From Ignavibacteria bacterium (GTDB taxonomy: Bacteria; Bacteroidota; Ignavibacteria; Ignavibacteriales; Ignavibacteriaceae), in contig JAUXVN010000090.1 in the NCBI GenBank assembly GCA_030684555.1, positions 56,162 through 120,161 of the forward strand: a stretch of DNA of 64,000 nt, in the 5' to 3' direction. The position numbers and the translations under genes are program-made. The notes beneath the pieces are model-generated. The model saw nothing but the letters and a program-made list of their open reading frames with translations, did not search any database and was not told the DNA's origin. Below, in pieces: positions 28,445 through 37,687 of this stretch. Position 1 is the stretch's first letter; each line of letters starts with the position of its first letter.

Positions 28445-29419
28445 TTAAAATTTTGGATTAGAATGCCATTTCCAGGCATGTGATAAAACATCATCAAGTG
28501 TATAAACCGGCTGCCATCCAATCACTTCTTTCGCTTTATTATTAACTGCAACCAAAACCGCCGGATCACCTGCACGTCTATCTGAAAAGTTAATCTTTAT
28601 TTCTCGATTAGTTATTTTTTCTGCATGTTTTATTACTTCTAAAACTGAATTACCGTCACCTGTCCCGAGATTAATAATTTGTGAAATTTGATTCTTTATT
28701 AAATAACTTAACGCCAAATAGTGTGCATTAGCAAGATCAGTCACATGAATATAATCTCGAATACAAGTTCCGTCAGGTGTCTCATAGTCAGTTCCAAAAA
28801 CGGAGATAGAAGGTCTATTGCCCAAAGCTGTTTGCAGAATTAATGGGATAAGATGCGGCTCGGGGTCGTGACTTTCGCCGATTTCTCCTTCCGGATCTGA
28901 ACCGGCAGCATTGAAATAACGTAGAGCTACATATTTAAAGCCGTATGCTTTTTCATAATCTCTTAGAAGATTTTCAATAATTAATTTTGTTTCAGCATAA
29001 GGATTAATTGGTTTTGTAGATTCAAGTTCGGAAATGGGGACTTGTTCAGGATTTCCATAAACTGAACAGGTAGAAGAAAATACTATATTTCTTATGTTTA
29101 ATTCTTTCATCACATTCAATAAATTGAAAGTGCCGACAACATTGTTTTGATAATAAATGAAAGGATTATCAACTGATTCACCCACATAAGTGAAGGCTGC
29201 AAAATGAATTACTGAATCTATATTATATTTTTTAATCGCTGTAAAAAGATTTTCGTAATCAAGCAGATCAACTTTTTCAAATGGAACTCCTGAAGGAACA
29301 GCTTCAATGTGTCCGCGCGAAAGATTATCGAGAACTACTACATCAACATTATTTTGCATCAGTAATTTAACTGTATGGGAACCGATATAACCGGCTCCTC
29401 CGGTAACTAAAACAGCCAT
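28445..29419 (-). CDS. galE: UDP-glucose 4-epimerase
   Basis: The 324 residues form a short-chain-dehydrogenase-type epimerase: NAD-binding GGAGYIGSHT at 7-16, the catalytic S/T near SSTCSVYG, and YxxxK in YAETKLI. The RYFNAAGSDPEGEIGE segment is GalE-specific. It provides UDP-galactose for polysaccharide and opens the sugar-nucleotide operon. A ferritin terminator lies just upstream, so it probably has its own promoter. Confidence 0.93.
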   Translation of the reverse strand: MAVLVTGGAGYIGSHTVKLLMQNNVDVVVLDNLSRGHIEAVPSGVPFEKVDLLDYENLFTAIKKYNIDSVIHFAAFTYVGESVDNPFIYYQNNVVGTFNLLNVMKELNIRNIVFSSTCSVYGNPEQVPISELESTKPINPYAETKLIIENLLRDYEKAYGFKYVALRYFNAAGSDPEGEIGESHDPEPHLIPLILQTALGNRPSISVFGTDYETPDGTCIRDYIHVTDLANAHYLALSYLIKNQISQIINLGTGDGNSVLEVIKHAEKITNREIKINFSDRRAGDPAVLVAVNNKAKEVIGWQPVYTLDDVLSHAWKWHSNPKF

Positions 29420-29446
29420 ATTTAACTTTGATTAGTAAAAGAAAAA

Positions 29447-29470
29447 CCCTTTCAAATTACTTTGAAAGGG
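29447..29470 (-). terminator. Terminator of the ferritin gene
   Basis: CCCTTTCAAA (29447-29456) and TTTGAAAGGG (29461-29470) form a perfect 10-bp stem with a 4-nt loop. On the minus strand a TTTTTC run follows. It lies between ferritin and galE. Confidence 0.9.
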
Positions 29471-29480
29471 TGAAATTATT

Positions 29481-29993
29481 TTATACGGTTACACTTGAAG
29501 CTGTAGTTGCTCTTTGCCCTAATTCACGATCCATCATAAACAGACCGTTGTTGTTATCACCAATTAACTTGAGATCATCCACAATCTTTTGAACAGTGGC
29601 TTCTTCTTCAACCTGCTCTGTTACAAACCAATTTAAGAAGCTGACTGTAGCATGATCTTTTTCCTGAAGTGCAAGGTCAACTATCGCATTAATACTTGCG
29701 GTAACTTTCTGTTCGTGTTCATAAGTATCTTCAAAAACATCTATGAGTGATTTCCACTCTTGTTTCGGTTCATCAATCTGTGAAAGTTTTACCAACCCGC
29801 CTTTTTGAATAAGGTAAGTATAAAATTTCATGGCGTGCGTATATTCTTCTTGAGCTTGTATAACCATCCACTTTGCGAATCCCGAAAAGCTCTTTGCTTC
29901 AAAATAAGCCGACATAGATAAATATAGGTATGATGAATAAAATTCGGTATTTATTTGATTATTAATTGCATTCTCTAAACTGCTTTTGATCAT
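29481..29993 (-). CDS. ftnA: Bacterial non-haem ferritin
   Basis: The 170 residues form a four-helix-bundle iron-storage ferritin. Ferroxidase ligands fit NTEFYSSYLYLSMSAYFE, AQEEYTHAMKF, and later E/Q positions in LNWFVTEQVEEEA. Together with the feo operon ~10 kb away it handles Fe(II) storage. An ideal Bacteroidota promoter lies upstream, and no DtxR-like palindrome was seen there. Confidence 0.92.
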   Translation of the reverse strand: MIKSSLENAINNQINTEFYSSYLYLSMSAYFEAKSFSGFAKWMVIQAQEEYTHAMKFYTYLIQKGGLVKLSQIDEPKQEWKSLIDVFEDTYEHEQKVTASINAIVDLALQEKDHATVSFLNWFVTEQVEEEATVQKIVDDLKLIGDNNNGLFMMDRELGQRATTASSVTV

Positions 29994-30031
29994 ATAATTC
30001 CTCGTCTAATTAAACATTGATTTTTCGGTAA

Positions 30032-30062
30032 CAAAGCTAATAAAAAGGGTCAAGTTGAACAA
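30032..30062 (-). promoter_or_regulatory. Promoter of the ferritin gene
   Basis: On the minus strand TTG (30062-30060), exactly 20 nt, then TAGCTTTG (30039-30032). This is a perfect TTG-N20-TAnnTTTG match, and it sits ~40 nt before the start codon. Confidence 0.6.
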
Positions 30063-30078
30063 GATATTTAGAATGAAT

Positions 30079-30102
30079 GCGGTAAAGAAATTACTTTACC
30101 GC
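30079..30102 (-). terminator. Possible terminator of the DUF1579 gene
   Basis: GCGGTAAAG (30079-30087) and CTTTACCGC (30094-30102) form a 9-bp stem with a 6-nt loop shortly after the DUF1579 stop codon. There is no T-run, so the role is likely but unproven. Confidence 0.5.
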
Positions 30103-30125
30103 TTAAATAGATAAATTACGCGAAG

Positions 30126-30689
30126 TTATTTTTTGCGGGTAAATTCTATTTCCATTGATTTGAATTCCCCGTCAGGTTCCAACATGTACATTTCCATTAT
30201 TTGATGATCATCAGAAAGATATTTGACAATTTCACGAACTCCTGTATTCTTTTTTGTCATGGGGTCAAAAACAGTTCCTTCATAAAGACATGTTTTTGTT
30301 TTATCGTCATACTTACCTTCAAGATACATTATTCCGGTCCCCATATTATCAATCCATGTACTGAAAAATGTCCCTTTTGCATTATCGAAGCCTTCAATAG
30401 AGATACCTTCAAGCGGCATACCGAAAGAAGATCCAGAATGTTTAGATTGCAAGTACCTTCCGCCTAAAATCATTTCACTCACTGCTGAACCTTCTGAAAT
30501 TTGGGGTTCAGTTCCGGGTGCCATCCAAAACTTTATAATTGATTTCCACTCACCAACCCCCTTAGCAAGATTTTCATGAACTTTGCCTGGGGTCATATAT
30601 TCCATCCAGGCTTTCATTGCATCGTCCTGAGAAAAAGTTGTGTTTCCTGAAAACAGAAAAACTATTAGAAAAGCTACGATCAGTTTCAT
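30126..30689 (-). CDS. Secreted DUF1579 family protein
   Basis: The start at 30689 gives a signal peptide (MKLIVAFLIVFLFSGNTTFS) and is preceded by GAGGTG. A longer frame starting at 30728 has no such support. The ~187 residues fit the DUF1579 beta-barrel-like family (GKVHENLAKGVGEWKSIIKFW, GGRYLQSKHSG, GFDNAKGTFFSTWIDNMGTG). Its function is unknown. It is probably periplasmic. A nine-haem cytochrome gene ends upstream, separated by a terminator. Confidence 0.8.
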   Translation of the reverse strand: MKLIVAFLIVFLFSGNTTFSQDDAMKAWMEYMTPGKVHENLAKGVGEWKSIIKFWMAPGTEPQISEGSAVSEMILGGRYLQSKHSGSSFGMPLEGISIEGFDNAKGTFFSTWIDNMGTGIMYLEGKYDDKTKTCLYEGTVFDPMTKKNTGVREIVKYLSDDHQIMEMYMLEPDGEFKSMEIEFTRKK

Positions 30690-30772
30690 AAGCACCTCAT
30701 TTATTAAAAGTTTAAAATATTCCCTCAACCGAAATTAAGATTTTTTATTTAATTCAAAAATATTTAAAAAGA

Positions 30773-30801
30773 AAAAGGGCGATTGTAACAACCGCCCTTT
30801 T
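30773..30801 (-). terminator. Terminator of the nine-haem cytochrome gene
   Basis: AAAAGGGCG (30773-30781) and CGCCCTTTT (30793-30801) form a 9-bp stem, GC-rich at its apex. On the minus strand a T-run follows. Confidence 0.85.
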
Positions 30802-30848
30802 CAAGTTTTGAATTCGAACATTTACTTTTGTTCGACTGATTTCAAAAA

Positions 30849-33200
30849 TTACTTCATTAAGATCATCTTCTTAGTTAAAGTTGTGGTTGAAGATTCTAAT
30901 CTATAGAAGTAGATTCCACTTGCAACTTTTGAACCGTTACCATCAACACCATTCCAGGTAATTTGATGTTTACCGGCAGGAACTACATCGTTCATAATTT
31001 CATTAACGATACTTCCCATTGCATCATAGATAACAACTTTAACTCTATCTTGTTTAGGAACGGTAAAGCTGATAGTTGTTGTTGGATTGAACGGGTTTGG
31101 ATAATTTTGATTCAAAGCGAATTCTTTAGGACTTGGTGTAAAGTCAACATTAACAACTTTTGAATAATGAGCTGTACCGTCTAAGTCAACTTGACGTAGG
31201 CGATAAGAAATAGCTGCAGCATCCATGTTGCTTAAATCATCAGAATATGTATATCTGTTGAGTTCTGTTGATGTCCCTTTACCGGCAATATAACCAATCT
31301 TTGACCAACCGTTACCGGTATTCTTTTCAATTTCGAAGCCTTTGTTATTGGTTTCAGTAGCGGTTTCCCACTTTAATGTAACCATATCGTTATTTTGAAC
31401 TGCTTCGAAAGAAGTTAATTCAACCGGAATTATTCCACCAATTGCAAGAATTGATTTTGTTAAAACATTCACTGTGAATTTCGCATTATGCATACCATGA
31501 CTTGCATCGCCATAAATCAGTCTATAGTTGAAATATGCTTTACGAATTGTAAGATCGTTTAATGCTGTAATTTGAGTTACAGAAATCGAATCTAATCCTA
31601 CTGGAGGAAGAGCGATTCTTAGTCTTTGCATTAAACCATCAACTTCTGCCTGGATTGGTTCAACTGTACCATCACCATCATAATCAGAAGAAGCGATGAA
31701 ATCTGCTAAACTATTAACCGGACCATGACAGCTTACGCAACCGGTTAAGTGAGCATAACCGTTATCTTTATTGACGATATTAAAGCTATGTCCGCCAACT
31801 TTGCTTCTATTTACACTACCTGTATCAGGTGTTGCTGCCATGTGACAGTCAACGCAAGCATTAGCAATAAATTTGTGATTACCGGAAATGAAAGGAGTTT
31901 CATCAAACTTTGCTGCATTTTGTCCAAAAAGAACATCTGATTGGGTTGAATAGTGTGGACCCCAGTAAGCATTAACGCTTGAACCAACTACGTATGTTAC
32001 GTTATCTCTGCGACCTTTGTGGCAGCTCATACATGTTTGACCTGTTCCGCCAAGAGTAGTGTAGCTATATCCATTACCTAATGTATCACCTGTTGCAGGT
32101 GTTTGGCGCAATGAAGCTGTATAGTCATTTCCATGAGGATCGTGGCAAGTTGCACAGCCAATTACATGGTGGTCAGCAACTGTGGGAGCAATAGGTATAG
32201 TTGTTGTTTGGTTTTTAGTATAGAGAACATAACCAGCGCCATCATGGCATCTCATACATTGTTGTAAATCGTGTGCTGGAAGAGCACGGGTTGCACTTCC
32301 TTCATAAACTGCTTCTGAGTGAAGTGAGTTTTCATATTCAGCAACTTTATTATGTCTCCAAGGTTCATCATGACATTGAGCGCAAACACCATCATCAACT
32401 GAAATTTGGATGTTATTTTTGTTAGCTCCCATAGTAGCATGAACAGAACCGGCACCGTGACAGCTTTCGCAGCCGATTGTAGCAAGATTAACTAAACCAG
32501 GGAATTGGGTTTTTAATGTATCCCATTTACCAGCATTAGGAGGAGCTTGCCATGCCCAGCCTAATTGAGTAGCAACATCATCAAAACCACCATTAGAAGA
32601 TACAACGTTATGATCGTAACCAGTTGTGTGGCATTTCATACAAGATGTGCTATAATAAGCTGCACCTGTAGTAATTTGGTTTTTAAAAATGTTAGCATGT
32701 CCTGAAACTTTCCAGCGATCATAAATTGCTGAGAATTTCGGATCTGAAGCATGACATGTCATACATTTAGGAAATGATCCGGCGACACCGTCAAAATTAC
32801 CAACACCAACAAAGTTACCGGCAAAATAGCTGTAAACAGTATCATCTGTTCCTAAAGCTGTGGTGATTGTTAATTTTACTTTATATTCACCAACTACATC
32901 AGGTTTAAAATAAGCCCAATTGTTGTTAAAAGAAGTGAAAGTTGCTCCAGAACCAACTGGTGTTTGATCAAACGTGTAAACAGCAGTTAAAATTGGATCA
33001 GTTACAGGAATATTAAACGGTGATAAATAAACATATGTACCGTTTGGAACTACACGTAATCCAGTTGCAACTGAATTAGTGGTAAGACCTAAAGTTGTCA
33101 ATTGATGTGGGGAGACAGCTTCAGTTTTAAGTACTGCTTTTTGTGCATTAAGATTTAATGCAAAAACAGTAACAAGAAGTAAGAGTACTGATTTTTTCAT
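30849..33200 (-). CDS. Nine-haem c-type cytochrome with T9SS sorting domain
   Basis: The 783 residues begin with a signal peptide (MKKSVLLLLVTVFALNLNAQ) and an Ig/PKD-like domain at ~40-130. A ~350-residue cytochrome region follows with nine CXXCH motifs (CMTCH, CMKCH, CESCH, CAQCH, CMRCH, CATCH, CMSCH, CVDCH, CVSCH), so up to nine haems. Many distal His residues lie between them. A fibronectin-III-like linker (PVELTSFEAVQ) and the type A sorting domain (NYPNPFNPTTT to KKMILMK) end the protein. This predicts a haem-loaded protein exported through T9SS to the cell surface. The family resembles nitrite/hydroxylamine-type and extracellular electron transfer multihaems only in haem spacing. No partner gene adjoins. 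The ribosome site is inside a small hairpin. Confidence 0.88.
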   Translation of the reverse strand: MKKSVLLLLVTVFALNLNAQKAVLKTEAVSPHQLTTLGLTTNSVATGLRVVPNGTYVYLSPFNIPVTDPILTAVYTFDQTPVGSGATFTSFNNNWAYFKPDVVGEYKVKLTITTALGTDDTVYSYFAGNFVGVGNFDGVAGSFPKCMTCHASDPKFSAIYDRWKVSGHANIFKNQITTGAAYYSTSCMKCHTTGYDHNVVSSNGGFDDVATQLGWAWQAPPNAGKWDTLKTQFPGLVNLATIGCESCHGAGSVHATMGANKNNIQISVDDGVCAQCHDEPWRHNKVAEYENSLHSEAVYEGSATRALPAHDLQQCMRCHDGAGYVLYTKNQTTTIPIAPTVADHHVIGCATCHDPHGNDYTASLRQTPATGDTLGNGYSYTTLGGTGQTCMSCHKGRRDNVTYVVGSSVNAYWGPHYSTQSDVLFGQNAAKFDETPFISGNHKFIANACVDCHMAATPDTGSVNRSKVGGHSFNIVNKDNGYAHLTGCVSCHGPVNSLADFIASSDYDGDGTVEPIQAEVDGLMQRLRIALPPVGLDSISVTQITALNDLTIRKAYFNYRLIYGDASHGMHNAKFTVNVLTKSILAIGGIIPVELTSFEAVQNNDMVTLKWETATETNNKGFEIEKNTGNGWSKIGYIAGKGTSTELNRYTYSDDLSNMDAAAISYRLRQVDLDGTAHYSKVVNVDFTPSPKEFALNQNYPNPFNPTTTISFTVPKQDRVKVVIYDAMGSIVNEIMNDVVPAGKHQITWNGVDGNGSKVASGIYFYRLESSTTTLTKKMILMK

Positions 33201-33216
33201 AATAGGTTCCCCTATT
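33201..33216 (-). promoter_or_regulatory. Hairpin covering the ribosome site of the cytochrome gene
   Basis: On the minus strand AATAGG-GGAA-CCTATT lies directly before the ATG, so the AGGGGA ribosome site forms one arm plus a GNRA-type loop. The 6-bp stem is weak, and a purine run AAAAAAAAA precedes it. A translational control role is inference. Confidence 0.4.
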
Positions 33217-33475
33217 TTTTTTTGAATTAGTTATTTCGGTGATCATTCAACAAAAATTATACCGTAATATTAGTTTATAAATAAACGAAATTCATTAAGT
33301 TGTAGAACAACTAATCAATAATTCTTCTTATATTGTAGAAATTGTTATCAATCTTGGAAAAGTTTGCTCTTGCACAATGTTGCGTGCTGTCAAATGATGT
33401 TGGTGGGCAAAAAAGGCGGTTATTGCTCTGTTAACAATAGATTTAGAATTTATCCGAATTTTTCAAGCTAATTTA

Positions 33476-36031
33476 TTATAAAATTTGAGTTATTGCTTCT
33501 CTAAGTTCGGTTTCTATAAAAGAATAATAATTTTTTGAGACCTGGTTTTTCTTCTGATCCAGGACATAAAACGCATCGACAATTTCATCCCCTTTTGTTG
33601 CAATTTTAGCAAAGTAAATTCTCAAACCAAGTTCATTCATTTTCCCTGTTACTTGATATAAAAAACCGAGTCTGTCGGGCGAATATATGTCAATGATTGT
33701 ATATTTTTCCTGAACTTCAAATTTAATTCTGACCAACCCGGGGCGTTTGAAAAATTTATTCTCAATTCTCCACCACTTCGATTTCATTCTTTTAATTTCT
33801 GTATTTAACTGAATTAATCCTGAAATAACCCCATGAAAATCCTCTTCAATTTTAGGATAACGTTCAACAGGTAATTTTTTATGAGTTCTGAAATCGGTAA
33901 CATTAAAATTATCGATAACAACCCCATCTTTACGCGTGAAAATTTTTGCGTCATGAATATTGGCATCATTTATCGATAGAACACCGCAAAGCTTGGATAA
34001 TAAGAATGGTGAATCTTTGGCAATAACAGTTATGTTAGTGAAGTTTTCTAATTCTTTGAAAAGTACAGAAACCGGCACACCAGAATTTATTTCTTCAATA
34101 TGACGGGCTATTTCTTCATCTGTAAATTGGGATATATAACCAAGTTCATTAATTGAATCAATATGATCTTGAACATTAATTTCAGAAATTGAGTTTGAGT
34201 GTTTGGTAATATCTTTCGGAACAATATAAGTAGAATTTATTAACAGTTCTTCGCCGCTTATTTGGTCTTCTATCATTGATGCGGTTTTCCTGTAAAGTTC
34301 ATCTAAAAGATCATGCTTCCACGAAGTCCACAAAGCAGGATTAACTGCTGAAAGATCTGCATAAGTTAATAGATAAAGAAGATCAAGCTGCTCTCTTGAA
34401 ATAAATTTTGAAATAAAATTATTAAGCGTTTCAGGGTCATTTAGGTTTCTTCTAAATGCAACTTGTTCCATCAATAAATGATTTCTTACTAAAAAAGTAA
34501 CCAGTTCAACTTCTTCATCGTTATAACCCAAACGGTTCATAATAGATTCTGCCATTTCAGCTCCAATGATTTCATGTCCTGAAATGTTTATCGGTTTTGC
34601 AATATCATGAAACAATAATGCCAGATAGAGAATATCTCTTCGGTTTAAATTGTTGAAGATTTTTCCGAGCTGTGTTGAGTCATGTGCAAGTTTTTCGACA
34701 TTTAGAATTGTCATTAACGTATGCTCATCTGCTGTATAACAGTGATAAACGCCATGCTGAATAAATCCATTTAAGTCCGCAAACTCGGTTAAAAACACTT
34801 CCAGTACACCAAGTTCATTCATTATGGAAATTGTTTTACCTACATTATGAGGCAGGCAAAGAAGTTCACGGAAAAATACGGATGATTCAGAATCGTTTTG
34901 CACTTCGATTGAATCAAGACTTTCAACTATAGCCGAACGCAAATGTTCATCGAAGTGACCGTTATGATAGCCCCGATAATAAAAGCCGCGCAATATATCC
35001 GACATTGTAAGTTTTCTGTAATTTCGGATATAAATAATATCACCCATCAAATAAAAATCATCATCAATATCAACAGCTAAAGTTTCAGGAAGATTTCCGG
35101 CAATTACTTTTCTTATTTTCTTTAGGAAGGAACGGTTGAATCGATAAACCACATTTGAGGCTTCAAAATATTCTTTCATGAATTTTTGATAACCTTCTTT
35201 TTTATAACCTAAAATTTTTGTGATTTTAATTTGATCCGGAAATTCTAATCGGTCGTTTTTCTGTTTATACATTAAGTGAAGCAGGCATCTAACCATCTGG
35301 ATATAACGAAAACTGTTTAATAACCTTGAACATTCTTTTGCTGATGTAAAATTTTCATCTCTCAATAAATCTACAAAAGCTTCACTCTGTGTTTTTTCTG
35401 ATTGTTTATTAAGTAGTATTTGTTTGTTGAGTGTATATAACCACTCGATTAATTGTAAATCACGTAGACCACCGGCTGATTGTTTTACATTCGGCTCTAT
35501 AACTTTTGGGGAGTTACCATATTTTACATAACGGAATTCAGCATCTTCAATAAAGGCTTCCAACAATACTCGTTTAACCGATGGAGTTAATGCTTTTGAT
35601 AAAGTTTTATTCCAATCATTATAAACTTCATGATTGCCAAGTATAAACCTTGTTTCAAAAAATTGGGTGAAGGTGTGAAGATCTTCTTCTAAATATTTTT
35701 GAATATCGTTAAATTCACGAATGGTGTGTGAGACTTCAATTCCACAATCCCAAAAACGGGTAATAAGGTTTTTTATATCTTCTTCAACTTCATCAAAAGA
35801 GTTGACGATAAACATTATATCGATATCTGAATATGGAGCAAGTTCTCTTCGACTAAAGCTTCCACATGAAGCTAATGCAAAGTTATATAACTTAGCGGCT
35901 GCAGCAGCACGAATAATTTCTTCAACCAATAAACTATAGTCTATTGAAAATTGAAGTGAGTCATGCACCACCGGGCTAAAGTGAAAAAGTTTGTCTCTTC
36001 GTTCTTTAAATTGTTGTTTTAAGTTATTCAT
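33476..36031 (-). CDS. glnD: [Protein-PII] uridylyltransferase / uridylyl-removing enzyme
   Basis: GlnD senses glutamine and modifies PII proteins. The 851 residues carry the nucleotidyltransferase motif CGSFSRRELAPYSDIDIMF near the start, an HD domain (LALLFHDIAKP, HEIIGAEMAESIM), and two C-terminal ACT domains (~660 and ~780; ITVIAKDSPFLLSKLCG and IDIYSPDRLGFLYQVTG). All domains are present. No glnB or amtB is adjacent. The region upstream holds no operon partner on this strand before queF. Confidence 0.92.
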   Translation of the reverse strand: MNNLKQQFKERRDKLFHFSPVVHDSLQFSIDYSLLVEEIIRAAAAAKLYNFALASCGSFSRRELAPYSDIDIMFIVNSFDEVEEDIKNLITRFWDCGIEVSHTIREFNDIQKYLEEDLHTFTQFFETRFILGNHEVYNDWNKTLSKALTPSVKRVLLEAFIEDAEFRYVKYGNSPKVIEPNVKQSAGGLRDLQLIEWLYTLNKQILLNKQSEKTQSEAFVDLLRDENFTSAKECSRLLNSFRYIQMVRCLLHLMYKQKNDRLEFPDQIKITKILGYKKEGYQKFMKEYFEASNVVYRFNRSFLKKIRKVIAGNLPETLAVDIDDDFYLMGDIIYIRNYRKLTMSDILRGFYYRGYHNGHFDEHLRSAIVESLDSIEVQNDSESSVFFRELLCLPHNVGKTISIMNELGVLEVFLTEFADLNGFIQHGVYHCYTADEHTLMTILNVEKLAHDSTQLGKIFNNLNRRDILYLALLFHDIAKPINISGHEIIGAEMAESIMNRLGYNDEEVELVTFLVRNHLLMEQVAFRRNLNDPETLNNFISKFISREQLDLLYLLTYADLSAVNPALWTSWKHDLLDELYRKTASMIEDQISGEELLINSTYIVPKDITKHSNSISEINVQDHIDSINELGYISQFTDEEIARHIEEINSGVPVSVLFKELENFTNITVIAKDSPFLLSKLCGVLSINDANIHDAKIFTRKDGVVIDNFNVTDFRTHKKLPVERYPKIEEDFHGVISGLIQLNTEIKRMKSKWWRIENKFFKRPGLVRIKFEVQEKYTIIDIYSPDRLGFLYQVTGKMNELGLRIYFAKIATKGDEIVDAFYVLDQKKNQVSKNYYSFIETELREAITQIL

Positions 36032-36068
36032 AAAATTCTATAAAACTTTAAACCGATTATAAAAAAAA

Positions 36069-36446
36069 TCAATCAATAAAAACATCATCGAATTCCGGGG
36101 ACTGATATTCTGCTTCAATCAAAGAAGATATACCTCCGCGAACATTGAATTCAGCTATTAATCTCATTGTTCTTGGTTGAATTACTTCAACTAAATCGTC
36201 AAGTATTTTGTTTGTTACTGCTTCAAAATAGATTCCGTCATTACGATAAGATTGCAAGTAAAACTTGTAGCTCTTTAACTCAACACATAAATTATCGGGG
36301 ATATAAGAGAGCGTTATCTTAGCAAAATCTGGCTGTCCGGTAACGGGACAAACAGAAGTAAATTCCGGCTGTACATGTTCAATAATATAATTTCTTTCCG
36401 GTTTTGGATTTGGAAAGGTTACGAGCAGTTTTTGTTTTTTATTCAT
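36069..36446 (-). CDS. queF: preQ0 reductase (NADPH-dependent 7-cyano-7-deazaguanine reductase)
   Basis: QueF reduces preQ0 to preQ1 in queuosine synthesis. It is the short, unimodular type (~125 residues). The nucleophile is C33 and the Asp is D40 in [11 protein letters not shown], with [19 protein letters not shown] and FNVRGGI downstream. The start at 36446 is preceded by GGAGAAAAAGAAA and overlaps the previous stop as ATGAATAA. An upstream ATG at 36461 is less likely. Confidence 0.92.
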   Translation of the reverse strand: MNKKQKLLVTFPNPKPERNYIIEHVQPEFTSVCPVTGQPDFAKITLSYIPDNLCVELKSYKFYLQSYRNDGIYFEAVTNKILDDLVEVIQPRTMRLIAEFNVRGGISSLIEAEYQSPEFDDVFID

Positions 36447-36645
36447 TTTCTTTTTCTCCAACTTCTGATAAAATTTCTAAGTCTGATAGAGTGTATTCTA
36501 TCGCATCATACCAATTTATGCAATCTCCGAGACGTCTTTCAACTTTATTAATCTCTTCATCAGATAATTTACGATCGAGAATTTCAGTCGCCACTTCTTG
36601 AATATCGCCGACACAAATTTGATAAATGATTTTTGAGCTTTTCAT
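36439..36645 (-). CDS. Small protein of unknown function upstream of queF
   Basis: About 68 residues ([22 protein letters not shown], then [23 protein letters not shown]). I do not recognise a named family. The start at 36645 has an ideal TAAGGAGTTATTA ribosome site. A frame from 36672 has none and overlaps the endonuclease gene. Its 3' end overlaps queF by 8 nt, so the pair is translationally coupled. Confidence 0.7.
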   Translation of the reverse strand: MKSSKIIYQICVGDIQEVATEILDRKLSDEEINKVERRLGDCINWYDAIEYTLSDLEILSEVGEKENE

Positions 36646-36655
36646 TAATAACTCC

Positions 36656-37687
36656 TTACAATTCACAATCATTGCTGAGCAAGATATTTACTCTATTTAA
36701 TTTATAATTATTCTGAGTATCAAATAAATTTTGTGCTAGCATCCTTTTAATCCTTTTATTCGTTGATTTATTAACCGAATAGAATCTTTCAATTATATCT
36801 AACTCTTTGTATAGAAACCATAAGGATATTATACTTTTATACTTATCAATATCCACATCTAAATTTTTAGGGTCATTGATAAAATCGAACTTTTGCAAAA
36901 AATCAGGTTCTGCAATTTGATTAATGATTGCCAGTAACGACTCCATAGTTCCCTTTTCTTGGGAAAGGAAGTCCCATAATTGATCGGCTAACAGAACCTC
37001 CTCAAAATCGAAGAACTTTTTAAAATCAATTCCGTAGTCAAAGAACCTTAATTTATTCGAACTTGTGGGTTCTTTGCTAAGTGGGTCGAACGGGAAACCT
37101 ATAAAATATTGAACCTTTTTATTTGGAAAAATATTCTTCAGTGCGGCTTTAGCATATAGCATTTTTTCTTTTTCACTTTTAAAAATACCGCTATTCGGTT
37201 TAACGGTTTTTAATTCAATAGCTACTATTTTTTCATCATCTTCATAATAGACATCTGCGGTGAAATTTTGGATTTTTTGTTCTGGCGTCCCTTGACACTC
37301 AAATATTTTTTGATTTTCCTCAAGCACAGAAGGCATAGCATTTTTATTCTTCAAGTTTGTAATTATTTCACTAATTACATTTTGCTGTTCTCGACTTACT
37401 TTGAGATTCTTGAATTCCCTCTTTTCTCCATTGCATAAAATATGAGCGATGTTTTCAAAGAAAATTTGCCCTAATGTTGTATTAAGACCATGCATCCAAC
37501 TTGCAAGACTTATGAAGATTGGGACGTTAGTCACATACTTTTCTATTTCTAATCGAAATGCTTTTAAGAACGCCTCGTGGAATGGAGCATTTCTATTATC
37601 CGATGCATCTGATGGGAAATTGTCGAATCGTGATTTTAAAGTTTTAATTACTTCTAAAGCAACTAACTCTTTTGTAATTTTATCCAA
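36656..37687 (-). CDS. Type II restriction endonuclease, TdeIII-like
   Basis: The 343 residues resemble the TdeIII family (segment ISLASWMHGLNTTLGQIFFEN, then EKREFKNLKV). A PD-(D/E)xK core is visible as D145 in TADVYYEDD and E158-x-K160 in AIELKTVKPN. TdeIII cuts GGNCC. Whether this enzyme does is inference from family memory, not from a search. It starts with TTG directly after the methyltransferase stop (TAATTG), with AAGGA in the end of that gene, so translation is coupled. It ends just before the small gene and queF. Confidence 0.75.
   Translation of the reverse strand: MDKITKELVALEVIKTLKSRFDNFPSDASDNRNAPFHEAFLKAFRLEIEKYVTNVPIFISLASWMHGLNTTLGQIFFENIAHILCNGEKREFKNLKVSREQQNVISEIITNLKNKNAMPSVLEENQKIFECQGTPEQKIQNFTADVYYEDDEKIVAIELKTVKPNSGIFKSEKEKMLYAKAALKNIFPNKKVQYFIGFPFDPLSKEPTSSNKLRFFDYGIDFKKFFDFEEVLLADQLWDFLSQEKGTMESLLAIINQIAEPDFLQKFDFINDPKNLDVDIDKYKSIISLWFLYKELDIIERFYSVNKSTNKRIKRMLAQNLFDTQNNYKLNRVNILLSNDCEL

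Noticed and set aside
33201..33220. Rho-independent terminator on the plus strand upstream of the cytochrome gene
   Set aside because: AATAGG/CCTATT plus a T-run looks like one, but no plus-strand gene ends here. On the minus strand it overlaps the ribosome site, so I list it as a leader hairpin.
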